Assembly: GCF_028554725.1 (NCBI RefSeq)
Contig: NC_071668.1
Coordinates: forward strand, 78,338,719-78,402,718
Direction of reading: 5' to 3'
Length of the DNA: 64,000 nucleotides
Source of the DNA: Zeugodacus cucurbitae
Taxonomy: Eukaryota; Arthropoda; Insecta; Diptera; Tephritidae
Shown: positions 14,280 to 27,114 of the stretch, one piece after another
Position numbering within the stretch: the first letter of the stretch is position 1
Layout: every line of letters begins with the position of its first letter
Notes under the pieces: model-generated
Told to the model about the DNA's origin: nothing
The model's input: the letters and a program-made list of their open reading frames with translations, nothing else
Databases searched by the model: none
Position numbers and translations under genes: made by a program

Positions 14280-15056
14280 CTGCTTTTTCCCGCATGGATA
14301 AGGAAGCGAAGCGAATGGGTCTGGAGGTGAATGAGCACAAGACGAAATATCTCCTGTCATCAAGCAAACAGTCGGCGCACTCGCGTCTTGGCTCCCACGT
14401 CACTGTTGACAGTCATAACTTTGAAGTTGTAGATAATTTCGTATACCTGGGAACCAGTATCAACAACACCAACAATGTCAGCCTCGAAATACAGCGCAGA
14501 ATCACTCTTGCCAACAGGTGCTACTTTGGACTGAGTAGGCAATTGAAAAGTAAAGTTCTCTCTCGACGAACCAAAATCAAACTATACAAGTCGCTTATCG
14601 TTCCCGTCCTGCTTTATGGTGCAGAAGCTTGGACGATGCCAACATCCGATAAAATTACACTAGGAGTTTTCGAAAGAAAAATGTTGCTCAAGATTTATGT
14701 TCCTCAGAACATTGGCAACGGCGAATACCGCAGACGACGGAACGATGAGCTGTACGAGTTATACGACGACATTGACATAGTTCAGCGAATAAAAAGACAG
14801 CGGCTACGCTGGCTAGGTCATGTTGTCCGAATGGACGAAAACACTCCAGCTCTGAAAGTGTTCGATGCGGTACCCGCCGGAGGTAACCGATGAAGGGGAA
14901 GACCTCCACTCCAGGGAGGAGGGACCAGGTGGAGAGCGACCTGGTTACACTTGGGATCTCCAACTGGCGCCGAACTGCGAGGGAAAGAGAGGAGTGGCGC
15001 GCTATAATCGATTCGGCTATAACCGGCTAAACGGTTCATCGCCAAACACATACATA
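14280..15056 (+). mobile_element. 5'-truncated non-LTR retrotransposon fragment (reverse transcriptase C-terminus)
   Basis: An open frame at 14294-14890 encodes about 199 residues typical of the end of a LINE reverse transcriptase. Visible landmarks are KRMGLEVNEHKTKY, then VVDNFVYLGTSI, then the YGAEAW motif, then ELYELYDDIDIVQRIKRQRL leading into RLRWLGHVVRM. A TGA at 14891-14893 closes the frame. Conserved-looking sequence continues in another frame (DQVESDLVTLGISNWRR from 14923), so the copy has a nonsense change and a frameshift. It lacks the endonuclease and most of the catalytic RT region, and ends near ACATACATACAT at about 15056. It is a dead relic; the clade is not certain. Confidence 0.88.
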
Positions 15057-18000
15057 CATTGATAGTCCTGAGCTATTGCTTCCAAGCGATACCCATAAAA
15101 AACAGCTATTACTCATGAATTAAAAAATTAATGAAAAGCTATTTACAGTTGTAAAGTTACGTATTACAACAATTGAAATCATTGGTTTTTTTTGTTACCT
15201 TCGTTCCGTGAAGTTTCACCATTATTACTCTTTCACACACTTTTTTCGCAATATTTTATTAGAAACGGCTGAAGTGAGTGACATTTGAACAGAGATTTTG
15301 GTCCATGGGGAAAAGTAGCTTAGCTTCACTTTTAACCTTGGACATAACTGATTTTTTCTTAATTTTAGTTTTAGAAGGTTAATAGATAAAGCTTTGAACG
15401 TCACAAAAATAAAAGTTTATTTAATAACGAAGTGGCCAAATGGTGAGAAGTTACTTCAACTTATAACAATATAACAAAGTGTTACTTTTGAGCAGCTTAA
15501 ACAGCTTAAATTGAGGTTAATATTTGGTTTGAATATTTTCTCGGTTTCTTTTTTTTTTGTGTTGTTTTTAAAGAAGTGACCTCAATTCAATTCTTGTTGC
15601 TGATCAACAAGTGTTTTTGGTTTAACTTGCAGGCTGTTGTTTTGTTTCTCATCATGCTAATTCTTATAATTTTTCACTTTATATATTTTTTTAACATATT
15701 TCGCCTATTTGCAGTGTGTTGCTTTTTTATGTTAATATTTATAGCGGCACGCCTAATGAGCTTTTGATTAGTGGCGGCAACACGTGCTTCGCATATCAAA
15801 TTGCGCGTTCGTGTGCAGTGCTGCCACCCTTATCGCCACGAGGGTGGTGACCATGAAAGGGGTGCGTGCTCACACACTATCTAAGTAATGAGCATTTAAT
15901 ATGCTGCCAGCTTTGACTTCATGATCACGCATAAAATATTAAAATAATCGCTGTGGCAATGAAGTGTTGGCAATTTAAATTTTTGTGATTTGGTGCAATA
16001 TAATGCCGATAAAAATGCTGAATTGTGTGAAATTTACACACGTTGGTGGCATTTCAGATCTTAAGCGCTTGGAGTGGAAATTAAAGCACGACAATTTGGT
16101 TGAATAGATTAAAATCTGATGCTGTTTGAGGTGCAGTAAATTCGGATAAATCCATTATATTGCTAAGTAGCACGTTTCTGAAAAGGTAATAGATAGTAAA
16201 GGTGTCTGTCTAGTGACGATATTCTCTCTTTTCATTGAGTTCATTGACATAAAATAAGTGCATCAAATGCGAAGTACCGCAAGTAGAATCACATTTCGAG
16301 CTCTTTGATACCCTTAATATTGAGTGGTTGTAAATATACATACATATGTGTATTCTCATATCATTGTATCATTGTAGGTGAAATCCATAATAATCATATC
16401 ACTATAAACATCTTTTCTAATTAAAACGTACATCGGTAATGCTTTTGTGTAGTTATTTTAATGTTTAATTGGTCATTAATTAATTTGTTATTGTTTTTGT
16501 GGCAATCAGACAAATTACAAGTACCGCTATAAATATTTTCATACATAAACCACATACTGTTTACATACGCCCATTCAACGCTATTTTCATTTCCACCCAC
16601 CCATAATGGAATATGGTCGTAAATAGCTATACTTTTTTTGTTATAATTAGCGTATTTTATTGTTATTACAATAACTGGCTCACACGAGCGATTATATTAT
16701 TACTTTATCCATAATAATTGCATTATTTCAATTAAAAATTAATATAAAGTGTATTAGATTTTAATGTCATCACGTTTGACTTTCAATCTATTTTGGCAAA
16801 AAAAAAAATGTTTTTTTTTATTTTTAATTTTTTATAATATCTAAAAAGTAAATTATTATATTCATGGCATATTTATTTATTTAAATTATATTATATATTT
16901 TTATTAAGTTTGAGAGTATATTTTGCGAAGTTTTTTCTCCCCTTTCTACCCAATTAGATCATATATGCTGAGTTACAGTGTTATTCAAAAAGATTTAATA
17001 TTATGTGCATACTTAGTATGTATATAAAAAGCAAAATGACAAAATTTGTTTGGTATTCTGCAAGTACTTCTCTGTATGGTATGCCATACCTTTAGATGCG
17101 AAATACGTGAATATTACAAACAGCACATGTATTTGTTTGTATGTCAATATTTTTGCGTATTTACCAAAATATTCAAACATTTTTCTTCCATGTTCATACA
17201 AGCTAAATTGAAGCGTTGCTAATGTGATGCGGTGTGTGCTTTACTCCTTACTTGTTTGTGATTGCTTTAGTGCCGCTATACTTTGACTTCAATGCGCCTA
17301 AAAGTGATGTGCTCTAAATAATATATCAGTCGTCTTTATAAAGACATCCGAAATGTACCATGCTCGCATCTAAGTCTACCTTATTTTTCTGCTCACGCAC
17401 ACTTTTGCCACATGTACGAGTATAATAAGTATGCACATCAACGGCGCACTTAAGGCATGTACATATAAACAACTATATTCATCATTCATCACTCAAATAC
17501 ATGATGTTTTGCACCAGCAACCTGTATAGGTGGAACACATACATCGACATGCGAGCTACAAATATGCAATCATTTTCAGCAAACCACTTCGATTTATAAT
17601 CAGCGCCATGCATAAAAGAATCAATAAATAAAAAGGGCGACATCATCAGCAAAAAATACACCCTTCACTCAGACGCCTACCTGCACGCAAATCGAATGTG
17701 ACATAAGCGACAGTTAGGCGTACAACAGCTCCACCTCGCTTCAATCCGTTTGCGCTCACACCCACCGCAGGAGTCAAACCCTTCACTTCACTGGGGTTGT
17801 GCAACAACAAAACGCAATGCGTCAGTTCGTCGTTCGCTGATAAATGTCAATCGTGTTGACATTTTCCTTGATTGTCGGCAATTCTTTCGCAAATACAAAG
17901 TGAATGAAAATGACACACACTCACGGCGAACGGCAAAGGTGTAGCTCAACACATCGGGTAAACGCCTAAATGTATGCATACATCAAGCACTTTTGACAAA

Positions 18001-19515
18001 ACAGGATATATATTCTGCTTTTTCTGGCAATTTCTTAATATCAACGTTCAATTTCTGCAGCAAGTAGCTTTTGTTACTGCCATTGAGTACACATAAATAC
18101 CGCAGAGGAAGTTGAGGAAGTGTACATGTAGCCATTTAAAATTTAGAGTGCGTACTAATCTCACTTATGCGTGCACGTGCGGAAACAGATGTGTTTCCCA
18201 GCTACACGATTGCGTATATGTCATAGAGTGAGTGCCACCGCCTGCGACCAGAGCGAAGTGATGATATATTATCATTCCTGCTAGTGAATAAAAATACAAC
18301 AGTCCGTAAGTAATTGCACAGAGAGAGCTGGAGCCGTTATTTCTGTAAAAATTCAAAATAGTATAATTAGAGTTAAAGCCTACTCGGCCAGCAGTCTATT
18401 TCTTGCATTGGATCATTTATGTTTTCGCAAGCAAAACATTATTCAATATCAAATGCCTCACTAAGTTTGACTACATTTTGCGTTTATGAATGCCTTTTCT
18501 CTTATAAAAGAGTAATGAATTTTCTAAAAAAAATTTTAGTTATTCTTTCCACATAGAAATATTGAATGCAACACTCAAAATACTAAAAAAATTACTTAAT
18601 TGCAAAGTATTTCGTTTTTGATATTACGAAAGGTTGATCGACGGCTTGTTTGACCAGAGTTACACTGCTTTGTAGTGGTCAAATAAATTAATTGCAAAAC
18701 CAATTAAATTTGCTGTGGAAAATAGAACACAAGCGCATACACGTGTCAATATTGTACTCTGACAAATTAGTAAATTGCACATTTAACACTAAACACGGGC
18801 GGCAAACAAAAAATCACCCATGACACGGCAATGTTGGCAACGCCAGAGTGTGAGCAAATAAAATATTAAATACAAATTTACACTTTTTATTTACACGCAA
18901 ATCAATTTTAAATCAACCAGCGGTAAATAAACGACCGTTCAAATATACATATAAACGCATATACCGTTATATACAAATGTATATGCTAGTGTATCGCCTT
19001 TATCGCTGTGCTAATACTTATGTCATGGCTTTGATTCACTTCACAATTTCAATTGCATTTGCAGTGAATTGCGCGCGTATTTCCAACGTAACGGTGCTTG
19101 GGTGCTACTTCTATGCTGCATTAGAGCGCATTGAGCGTCGCATTCAGTGGAGTGTTGTTGTTGTTGTTCTGCCGCTATTTATTTGTTTTTCACTGTTATT
19201 ACCGTTAGTCAACAGAGCTTTCAGGCAAGCAGGCAGGCAGGCAGCGTTAACATCAATTTATTGACTTTGCGTAAACATTTACATTTATCACTCATACGCC
19301 CCGGCGCACGCCGCACACGCCGTGCCACGCGCTCAAAGGCAGAATCGCACAGCGCGAGCATACCGCCGGCATGTTGTCAACGTCGACTTGTCTATTCGCG
19401 TAAAATAACTAGTCAATTGCTGTGCGACAGACAGACAACAGGCTCACAACAACAACCAATCAGTCTGACACCGAGACAGTTAGACAGACGGTGTGTGTCA
19501 ATCTGTTAGACGGTG
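15057..19515. other. Gene-poor AT-rich stretch
   Basis: I see no convincing gene. There are long A/T runs near 16800-16910, a moderately GC-rich patch at 17690-17960 with 60-codon frames on both strands, and a GC-richer block at 19030-19500 immediately upstream of the promoter candidate at 19516. The open frames through 18977-19509 include TTG-repeat and GCAGGCAG repeat stretches and look incidental. Confidence 0.4.
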
Positions 19516-19546
19516 TATATAAAATTATTGCATCAGTCATTCAGTT
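19516..19546 (+). promoter_or_regulatory. Candidate core promoter: TATA box and initiator
   Basis: TATATAAAA occupies 19516-19524. Two initiator matches follow, TCAGTC at 19533-19538 and TCAGTT at 19541-19546. The second puts the +1 A at 19543, 27 bases after the first T of the TATA box. A start codon follows at 19590, about 47 bases downstream, which fits a short fly 5' UTR. The combination with a signal-peptide-like ORF makes it the best promoter candidate in the window. It is still only a motif call. Confidence 0.4.
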
Positions 19547-19589
19547 TGCGAGCGAATAAAAAATATTGAAATATTGAAAAATAGGAAAA

Positions 19590-19646
19590 ATGGCAATGAT
19601 AAAAAGTGGATTTCTATTGAGCGCGCTGCTAGCGTGTGAAAATTAA
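19590..19646 (+). CDS. Possible first coding exon of a secreted protein (signal-peptide-like)
   Basis: An ATG at 19590 in a favourable context (GGAAAA then ATGGCA) opens MAMIKSGFLLSALLACEN and then stops at TAA 19644-19646. The 18 residues have the layout of a signal peptide: a lysine, a hydrophobic core, then small residues and a cysteine. Weak splice donors GTGTGA (19634) and GTGAAA (19636) lie inside the last codons, so the natural product would continue in a later exon. I could not identify that exon. The plus-strand exon pair at 30955 and 31864 is a possibility, but the phase does not match simply. The upstream TATA/initiator supports a real 5' end. No family can be assigned. Confidence 0.3.
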   Translation: MAMIKSGFLLSALLACEN

Positions 19647-20237
19647 ATAAAAACATCGCATTTTTCCAATTTGCCGTTTTTCCGATTTATTTGATTTTCC
19701 AAATGATTTGTTAGTTGCCAACTTCTGTCACCCGCCCGCGCGCGCAGTATATCCCTATGCAGCGAATTTGGTAGAGTAAGTGAGCACTTACGGGTGTATG
19801 CTGTTTGCTTTTTTAATATACAGACAGAGCACTCTGTCTCTAAACACGTTAACTCCCACAATCAGCGCATTCAAGTGCCTTGATCTCAAATCAGCCGCTT
19901 GTTAACTGGCAGAAATCACAACGTGTTACGTAAATATGGAAGTGCGAGAAATGGGAAAACAAACTATAAAATGTTGTAATTTAATTTTATTAATCTGCTT
20001 CGTTTAAAGAACTCAATGAAAATGTATAAATGCTCAAGCCGGTTGCAACATATTTAAACTGCCTTTCGTTTTGATATGAACTAAATTGATTTACGAGTTA
20101 ATGTATTCACTTTTATAAGTCTAAAACATTTATTCTAGAATTATTATTTATATTTTTTACTCCAACTAAAAGGTGAGTATGAAGTATTTATTATGAAACA
20201 CATAATAAATGCCAAAAAAACAAAAAAAAAAATTAAA

Positions 20238-21572
20238 CAAGTAAGGAAGGGCTAAGTTCGGGTGTAACCGAACATTTTATACTCTCGCAATTTATTGATG
20301 TAATTTTATAAAGATAACACAATTCGACCCATATATTCGGTATAAAGTTCAATAGAATAACGAAAATCATCATAAATAGTATATGAGGACTGAGGTACTT
20401 CCTAAACCGATTTCAGTCGTTTTCACCACCAAGATACAATGTATCGAAGACTATACGCTCACTTAATTTAATATTACTTATAATTAGGTAAATGGGATCG
20501 GGTGAAAAATCGGGTATATTTTCGGTGAAAAATTACCCTTAGGCATTGAGTTCTTCATGTTCGATATCAGGGGCCTTTGACAATTTTTCCACAAGTGATG
20601 TCACAGCTCAAATACAGTATTTGTTTAATGTTTTATACCGCTATCTTCATTTGTTCCTAATGTATATATGTATTATAAAGTGAACGAATCAAAAGAATTC
20701 AAAATTGAGTTATATGGGAAGTAGACGTAGTTGTGAATCGATTTCGCCCATATTCCGTGTCATCAGGGTGTCAAGAAAGTGTACCGAATTTCATTGAAAT
20801 CGGTCGAATTGTTCTTGAGATATGGTTTTTGACCCATAAATGGGCGACGCCACGCCCATTTTTCATTTTGTTAAAAAATCTCAGTGCAGCTTCCTTCTGC
20901 CATTTCTTATGTAAAATTTGGTGTTTCTGGCGTTTTTCGTTAGTGAGTTAACCCACTTTTAGTAATTTTCAACCTAACCTTTGTATGGGAGGTGGGCGTG
21001 GTTATTATCCGATTTCTTTCATTTTTGGACTATATAAGGAAATGGCTAAAATAAACGACTGCAGAAAGTTTGGTTTATATAGCTTTATTGGTTTGCGAGT
21101 TATATACAAGAAACCTATTTGGAGGTGCGGTCACGCCCACTTTTACAAAAAAAAATACATCCAAATGTGCCCCTCCCTAATGGGATCCTATGTTCCAAAT
21201 TTCATTTTCATAACTTTATTTATGGCTTAGTTATGACACTGTATAGGTTTTCGGTTTCCACCATTTTGTGGGCGTGGCAGTGAAGCGATTTTGCCCATCT
21301 TCGAAAGCAACCTCCTCAGGGTGCCAAGGAACATATGTTCCAAGTTTCATTAAGATGTCTTAATTTTTACTCAAGTTATCGCTTGCACGGACAGACGGGC
21401 AGACGGACAGACGGACGGACAGACATCCGGATTTCAAATCCACTCGTCATCCTGATCATTTATGTATATTTATGTATATATATATATCTAACTCTTATAT
21501 TTCTTGGTGACACAAACAACCGTTATGTGAACAAAACTATTATACTCTGTGCAACAGGTTGCGAGAGGTTAA
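20238..21572. mobile_element. Dispersed repeat B with hairpin ends, about 1.3 kb
   Basis: The left edge begins CAAGTAAGGAAGGGCTAA and carries a 6-bp stem hairpin at 20256-20273 (GTTCGG, 6-nt loop, CCGAAC), then TTATACTCTCGC. The right edge is an imperfect hairpin around 21544-21568 (CTCT..GCAAC..GTTGC..AGAG). Read on the minus strand, the left edge becomes hairpin, short spacer, CTTG, the same layout as the right end of repeat A. Inside are GACGGACAGACGG-type simple sequence (21388-21425) and several 'cgcccattttt' or 'gggcgtgg' motifs. No transposase or reverse transcriptase is encoded, so it is a non-autonomous or fully decayed dispersed repeat of unassigned class. Confidence 0.6.
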
Positions 21573-24500
21573 AAAACAAACACAAATTTGTATTGTTTTT
21601 TCGGTTTTCTAAGTCTGAAGATCGCATAATTAAGTAATAACCTCAGTAATTGGCATAAACAATATTAGAGAACTTTCCGTAATTCTTTATATTAGAGTTT
21701 ATTACATTTCTATCTAGTGAAATGAAGAAATAGTCTAACGAATATCAAAAGCCATATGTTTCTCATATATTATATGTATATATACACCATTAGCACCGCA
21801 TTACAAACCGATGTAGCACAGACAAAGCATATGACAGATAGGAAATGTGCATAACAACTTCTGGTGGAATGCCTTTGTATAGCCGCATGTGTTGCGGACG
21901 ACAGAATCACAGTCGCCGGATGGGCGCTCAAGCATTATCTCCACAGCTTGCCGCCTGACTTATTAAATAGCAGGCTACTTAGCAACTAGGTTAGGTTGCT
22001 TATAAATAGTTCAAGGCATACATATGTTTGTGTAAGCACAAAGCCAAGGTATGTTTGTTTGTATTTAAATGTAGACATGTGTTGTTGTGTTTGCTCGCTA
22101 TAGAACACACATATTTAATATTAATTACTTGTGCGAGTAGATAATGTAACTTATTCGCCTATTGGATCGCTCTTCTTCATAGGCCGATAATTTCACTCCG
22201 CGTCTCCTTGCTAATCTACTAAATTATGTTTTCAGTGAAAATAACCTTGTATGTAAGCTAACCGGCAGAGGAGCGTACCATAAACATTATTATAAAATTA
22301 TTAAAGATGAAGATACATATGTCGTTGAAAGAAAGGCGTAAAACATTCGGATTTGGAGGCATGCCTACCAGCCAGCCAGGCACTTAACCAAATCACTCAG
22401 TGGGCTTCGTGTACTATTCATACTTGTCACAGCTTATATTGTTGTTGCTGTTAATGTTGTTTTCCTATTTGTAGTTGTTGTTGTCTGTGTTACAAGTGTG
22501 TAGGCTCAACTCTACTAAATAAATATTTTTGTTTCCCTACTTTTTTACTACTTTGTTTGCTTTCTTATGTCTACATTTACTTTGTTTCTCTTTGCCGTCT
22601 GAAGGCTCTGTTCCTGGTTTTAATGACATATTGTTCTTTTCGTTAATATTGTTTAATGTTCAAGTGACAAGATGTAAATAAAAGTTTTGCGCCATTTCGC
22701 GCTTACATTTATGCTTTGTAGTTCGTATTCTTGAAGTAGTGGAGAAATAGGCTGGTGAAAATGAATATATAGTAATCCTTTATAAAAGTATTTTGTGAGT
22801 AATGTTATCGTCAGCCATTTAGTGAAACTTCAGAAACTGTCTATATAATATTCAGAAATGTCAAGGATCAAGCCACAAATCAACCATTTTTGCTGTCTTA
22901 ATATTATCAATATCTTGGAAAGCATATCTAAAACCTGCAGTAGCCTGTTTTATTAGTCAGATATGTAATTAGTAGTTTAAGTGCCTTTATGTTATTTATG
23001 AGTTTTGGATTTTTTTAAGGAAGGGGCGAAATGTATTTAAAGACGCTTTCGCCAGAAAATCAAATCATTACGAGTACTTAAGCGAGACTGACTTATGAAC
23101 CATTGACTCCACCGCAGCCTTGACCACTAAACGCAACAAAGTAAAAGAGTAACAACTACAAAGTCCCCGGCATAAGCAAAGTGGAATTGAAAGCTGGCTC
23201 GTTATGCATAGCCGGTGGCCATTGCTTCCCCCACTCCCCCGTGCACTGCAGGCGAGTATAAAAACACACACATTGCTGCCATAGAAAATTGCTGGAGCAT
23301 GATTATCGTACAGAAAATAAGAAAGCAACAAGTAAATGCAAGCGCAGAATTGGTGTAAAGTACGCGGGCAAGCGCAATTTGTTAAAGTATAAAGAAACTG
23401 AAAATAAAAACAAACACAATAATTAAAATTTTATTACAGTAATCCTTTGGAAACGTTTTTCTAGGCTGTGCTTTATTTGCTTTACTTCCTGAACTTATTT
23501 TCTTTACATTTACACCATATTTGAACGCACTGCTGGCCACTGCGCCTGCAAGTATGCTTCAGTTTTTATTGCTGCGACAGCCAGTCGGGCCTTTGCTCAT
23601 TGTTCTCATATACTCGTAGCTGAGCAGCGAAGCGTATGTTGTGTTGTTGTTGCACATTACTTCATTATAATTCGTATGTTTTTTACTCGCTGTTCACTCG
23701 CATTTGCTTCACATTATTTCAGCTGTTTATAGCTTGCAATTTTATTGCAATTGTCAGTGGCATTTTTGCATAAAATCGCACAAGGAAAGGCTTTTGCGTT
23801 CTTGGTTTTATTTGTTTTCCCTTGTACTTAAACGGGTTGCGGAAAATGGTGAAGAAATTTAACTGAGTTTATTACATATACTTTCAAGGGCAGCTTTTTC
23901 CATCGTTTGACAACTCATTGCAATTATTTTTGTTTTGTTGCAATGTGAAAGTGGGTCAAGTTCTCATGATATCGATTCTGAAACCTGCTGCTTTTGTTTT
24001 CATAGAATACTGCGGAATAAATTTATATTTAAAAAAATTGGTTATATTCCACCATGCGGAGCTGCAGAGTTATCACTTTCCATTTAAATAGTTTGCCAAC
24101 TCAGTCTTTACTCGCTTTAAAGTGTTCTTCTAGACAAGGCTATGTATATGTGGAAAGTATTTAGACTTTCACTTTGCGCGTCCTTTATGCTCCGGTTAAA
24201 ATATAACTTAAACGCACAGATACATATAAGTAGAAACACGAAGGTGTGTAAGTTGCATGCCATTCGCCTTGTCCCTTACTAGAACCACAGTCACAGCGTT
24301 GCCACCAAATCCACTCTATTCCACAGTCTTCGTCAATATGAATATACACAGGAGTGGGCTTACCACTTACAGCTCTTACACTGCTGCTGCTTCTGCTTCT
24401 TCGGTAATTTCAAATGTTCCTTTGAAGTCAGATGCAGATGCGGCGCTAAGCAAATGGAGCAAACAAATACACTCGCACACCAGCAAAACCGCATTCAATA

Positions 24501-25927
24501 GCCTGCCTTCAGCGGTATGTGTGTACATTGTCCTTCGCCAAGCAATCTACGAATCTAAGCGCATCTATGCACTTATATGGAAACATTGTTGCAGTAAAAG
24601 CCGCACCACCATAGGCACTCGCACCCCGCTCTCTCGTAAGCTTTATATACGTGTTCACAGTTAGACGGCTGTTGCACGGCAGTCCACAAACAAAGCTTCA
24701 AATTGAAGTCAAAGGAGTAACAAAATATTTCGTAAAGTTTCTTGAGTGACGGGCCAATGAAAAGCCCCTTGCAAAGCAAAGGAGCAAAGTAGGGTTTGTA
24801 GTCAAAAACTGTTGATAGATTTCTAATCTTAATTTCGAAACAAGTGTGTTTAATAGAATTCTGCACAAATCGAACTGTCCTTTACAACAGAGAGGTAGCT
24901 TTAAAGTACTTCAAACATTGTGATCTTAATGCATTCATTGCTCCAGTTGTAAGAATTTAGTGCAATTATGAATTTTCATGAATGATGCAGCTCGGCACAC
25001 AACCGTTATTCGACATAATAAAATCGTTGGCAAAGCGCTCCCTTTGCCCCATTCGCCATTAAATCTGTGTTTATATTCTTGAAATGTGTCTGTGTGTGTC
25101 GTTGTGTGTGTGCGTGCCAGCAAGAACTAGCGTTCCTTACATTCCAAGGTTGCGTGCAACTGCACATAACATTTCGACACGACTGTTACAGGAAGCCTTG
25201 TAAATTTCTACGCTTATTTGAATTTGTAGTGTTGCCATTTTATTATTGCCACCTCCGTGTTCGTGCTTTGTTGGTTTAATAAGAATTGCATACTTTTTAT
25301 GATGGCATTCACGCCGCTGCAGCGCTTGCAACACATGCATATACATTGCATATATATTTACATGCTAACAATATGCCTTCAAGGGTACGTGTGCGCTGTG
25401 AAGCATACTCGTAGAAGGCATTTCACTGCAGTCGAATGCAGCTTGGATATGCATTGCAGTTGGCAGCTCCGTCCGACCGATTTACTAATGCTTTTGTCTG
25501 ATTACGCTATTTATGGCATAATAATGAGTGCGCGTGCTAGCAAAATGTGTAGTAATAATTACAAATTACGCAGCACCAAAACAGACATAAAACCGTAGGC
25601 AAACGGCGAGGATTTTGTTAAAGATTCCAGCTTTTTGTGCGTGAACTAATCATATTTTCTACAGACATTTTCGTATTTAAGTACCTTCTTTAACAATTTA
25701 TGGAATTAATTTAGATGTAGGGAAGTCTGAAGTCTAACTTAAAATGTCTTTTGGAAGCTTTATATAGAGATTAATTTAGGCGACTTACTCGGTTTGACAG
25801 TAAGGCCGAGCACAATAGTAAATTTATATGAATATATCGTAAATATAATTTTGGAACAAGTGAAATTCGCCTTATCTTAAAAGTATTGGAAAATTAATAA
25901 TTATGAACAATTAAAAATATCTATTAA
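21573..25927. other. Gene-poor stretch, no gene recognised
   Basis: Mostly AT-rich with a (TTG)n-rich patch at 22440-22490. A plus-strand open frame at 24257-24661 (135 residues, serine- and threonine-rich, starting MPFALSLTRTTV) and a frame at 25257-25595 have no recognisable domain. Neither has a splice or promoter context that I trust. They are the longest unexplained frames here. Confidence 0.4.
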
Positions 25928-26345
25928 GGGGCTATACCAGTGTGACATTTTTCAAAAAATCTATTTTTTTTTATTTTTTGCTTATTCGATAGTTTATACT
26001 TTCAAAAATATCCTGTGAAAGCGGTAAAATCGTATCTTGAATAGTTTTTGAATAGTAGCGTTCTAAAGAGCGACCGCCCGCAGGTATAAGCAGCTACAGT
26101 CGAAACTTAAAACGCGTTTTCTCAAAATTGCTGACATCATAAGACCGATCGACTTCAAATTTAAACTGAGTATTCTTTAATATATTTACTATGCAATGAC
26201 CTACGATATTTTTGATTGGTTGAAAATTGTCAATTTGGCATTTAAGAAAAGACCATTTTTTGGCAAAAACACAATTTTTTTCAGAACTACGCCATTTTGT
26301 CAATTTCTGATATTTTTTAAAAATCATAAGTCATTATATAGGAAA
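25928..26345. mobile_element. One-ended TTAA MITE, related to the element at 8681
   Basis: The left end is TTAA (25924-25927) then GGGGCTATACCAGTGTGACA, followed by TTTTTCAAAAAATCTATTTTTTTT. The interior carries AAAACGCGTTTTCTCAAAA and GACCGATCGACTTCAAA, which closely match the reverse complement of 9120-9200 in the MITE at 8681-9386. No matching inverted right end is visible by 26800, so the right part is lost and the right boundary given is approximate. Confidence 0.6.
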
Positions 26346-26818
26346 TATATTTAACTTTAATATCCTTTTTGATTTTTTTCGTTTCAGCAGCTCATTCGGT
26401 CGGAATCATGTCAGCAGTTAGGGAACTTTTTTTGGCACCTTCGAAGATAGCATATAACTCCGTTATTTTTCAATATTTTTGTACACAAAACAATCAATGG
26501 TATAGCAAGAATCAAGAATTCTATGTACAACAACATATAGTTATATTGTATATTTGAACAAGAAATGAGAATTCATAAACTTCAGTGTAAACTTCAACCA
26601 AAAATGCAATTTTAGAGTGAACTTTTATTGATGAATATTCAATAAAATAAATTTTAGAAATATTTGTGACTTTATTAATTCATATTGCAATACATAATAT
26701 TTACAACAAGTTTACTTTCTTCGCAAGCATCGCACTAAAAATTTCTTAAAAATCCACAGAAATATATATTGCAAACTCAGACGGCGTGGAAAACCTTGAG
26801 AACTTCCATCATTCGCAT

Positions 26819-26895
26819 TCAGTACATGCACTTTCTCCACTTGCGGCGCCCCAACTGGCCACATTCGCTACTTTCATCTTTCTTGCAGGTAACAA
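26819..26895 (-). CDS. Possible last coding exon, cysteine- and lysine-rich tail
   Basis: Read from 26895 downward in the phase left by the donor at 27128, this gives VTCKKDESSECGQLGRRKW and then ends RKCMY before a TGA at 26821-26819. The segment is GC-rich compared with its surroundings, as coding DNA is here. It would supply a short basic cytoplasmic tail for the membrane exon at 27218. The acceptor (CAGAG then TTGTT) has a poor pyrimidine tract, which is the main weakness. Confidence 0.28.
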
Positions 26896-27114
26896 CTCTG
26901 CTTAAGAATGCATTATTTTCCACTTCGATAAAAGTTTCCAAAGTAGTTTTTGCACTCTGAAGTATTTTATTTTATTTGGTTTGCGGTTTGGTTTGGCAAC
27001 TCACACACATAGTTTTGAAATCCACACTCATCCACCTGCCGAACAGACGTAACCCGAAATCGACTGGGCAAACTACAAGTGTATGGACAAATAATATTTG
27101 AGTTGTAAAAAGTC

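Noticed and set aside
18977..19509. Plus-strand frames of 95 and 120 codons just before the TATA box at 19516
   Set aside because: They include TTG and CAGG simple repeats and lie upstream of the likely start site, so they are more probably promoter-proximal non-coding DNA.
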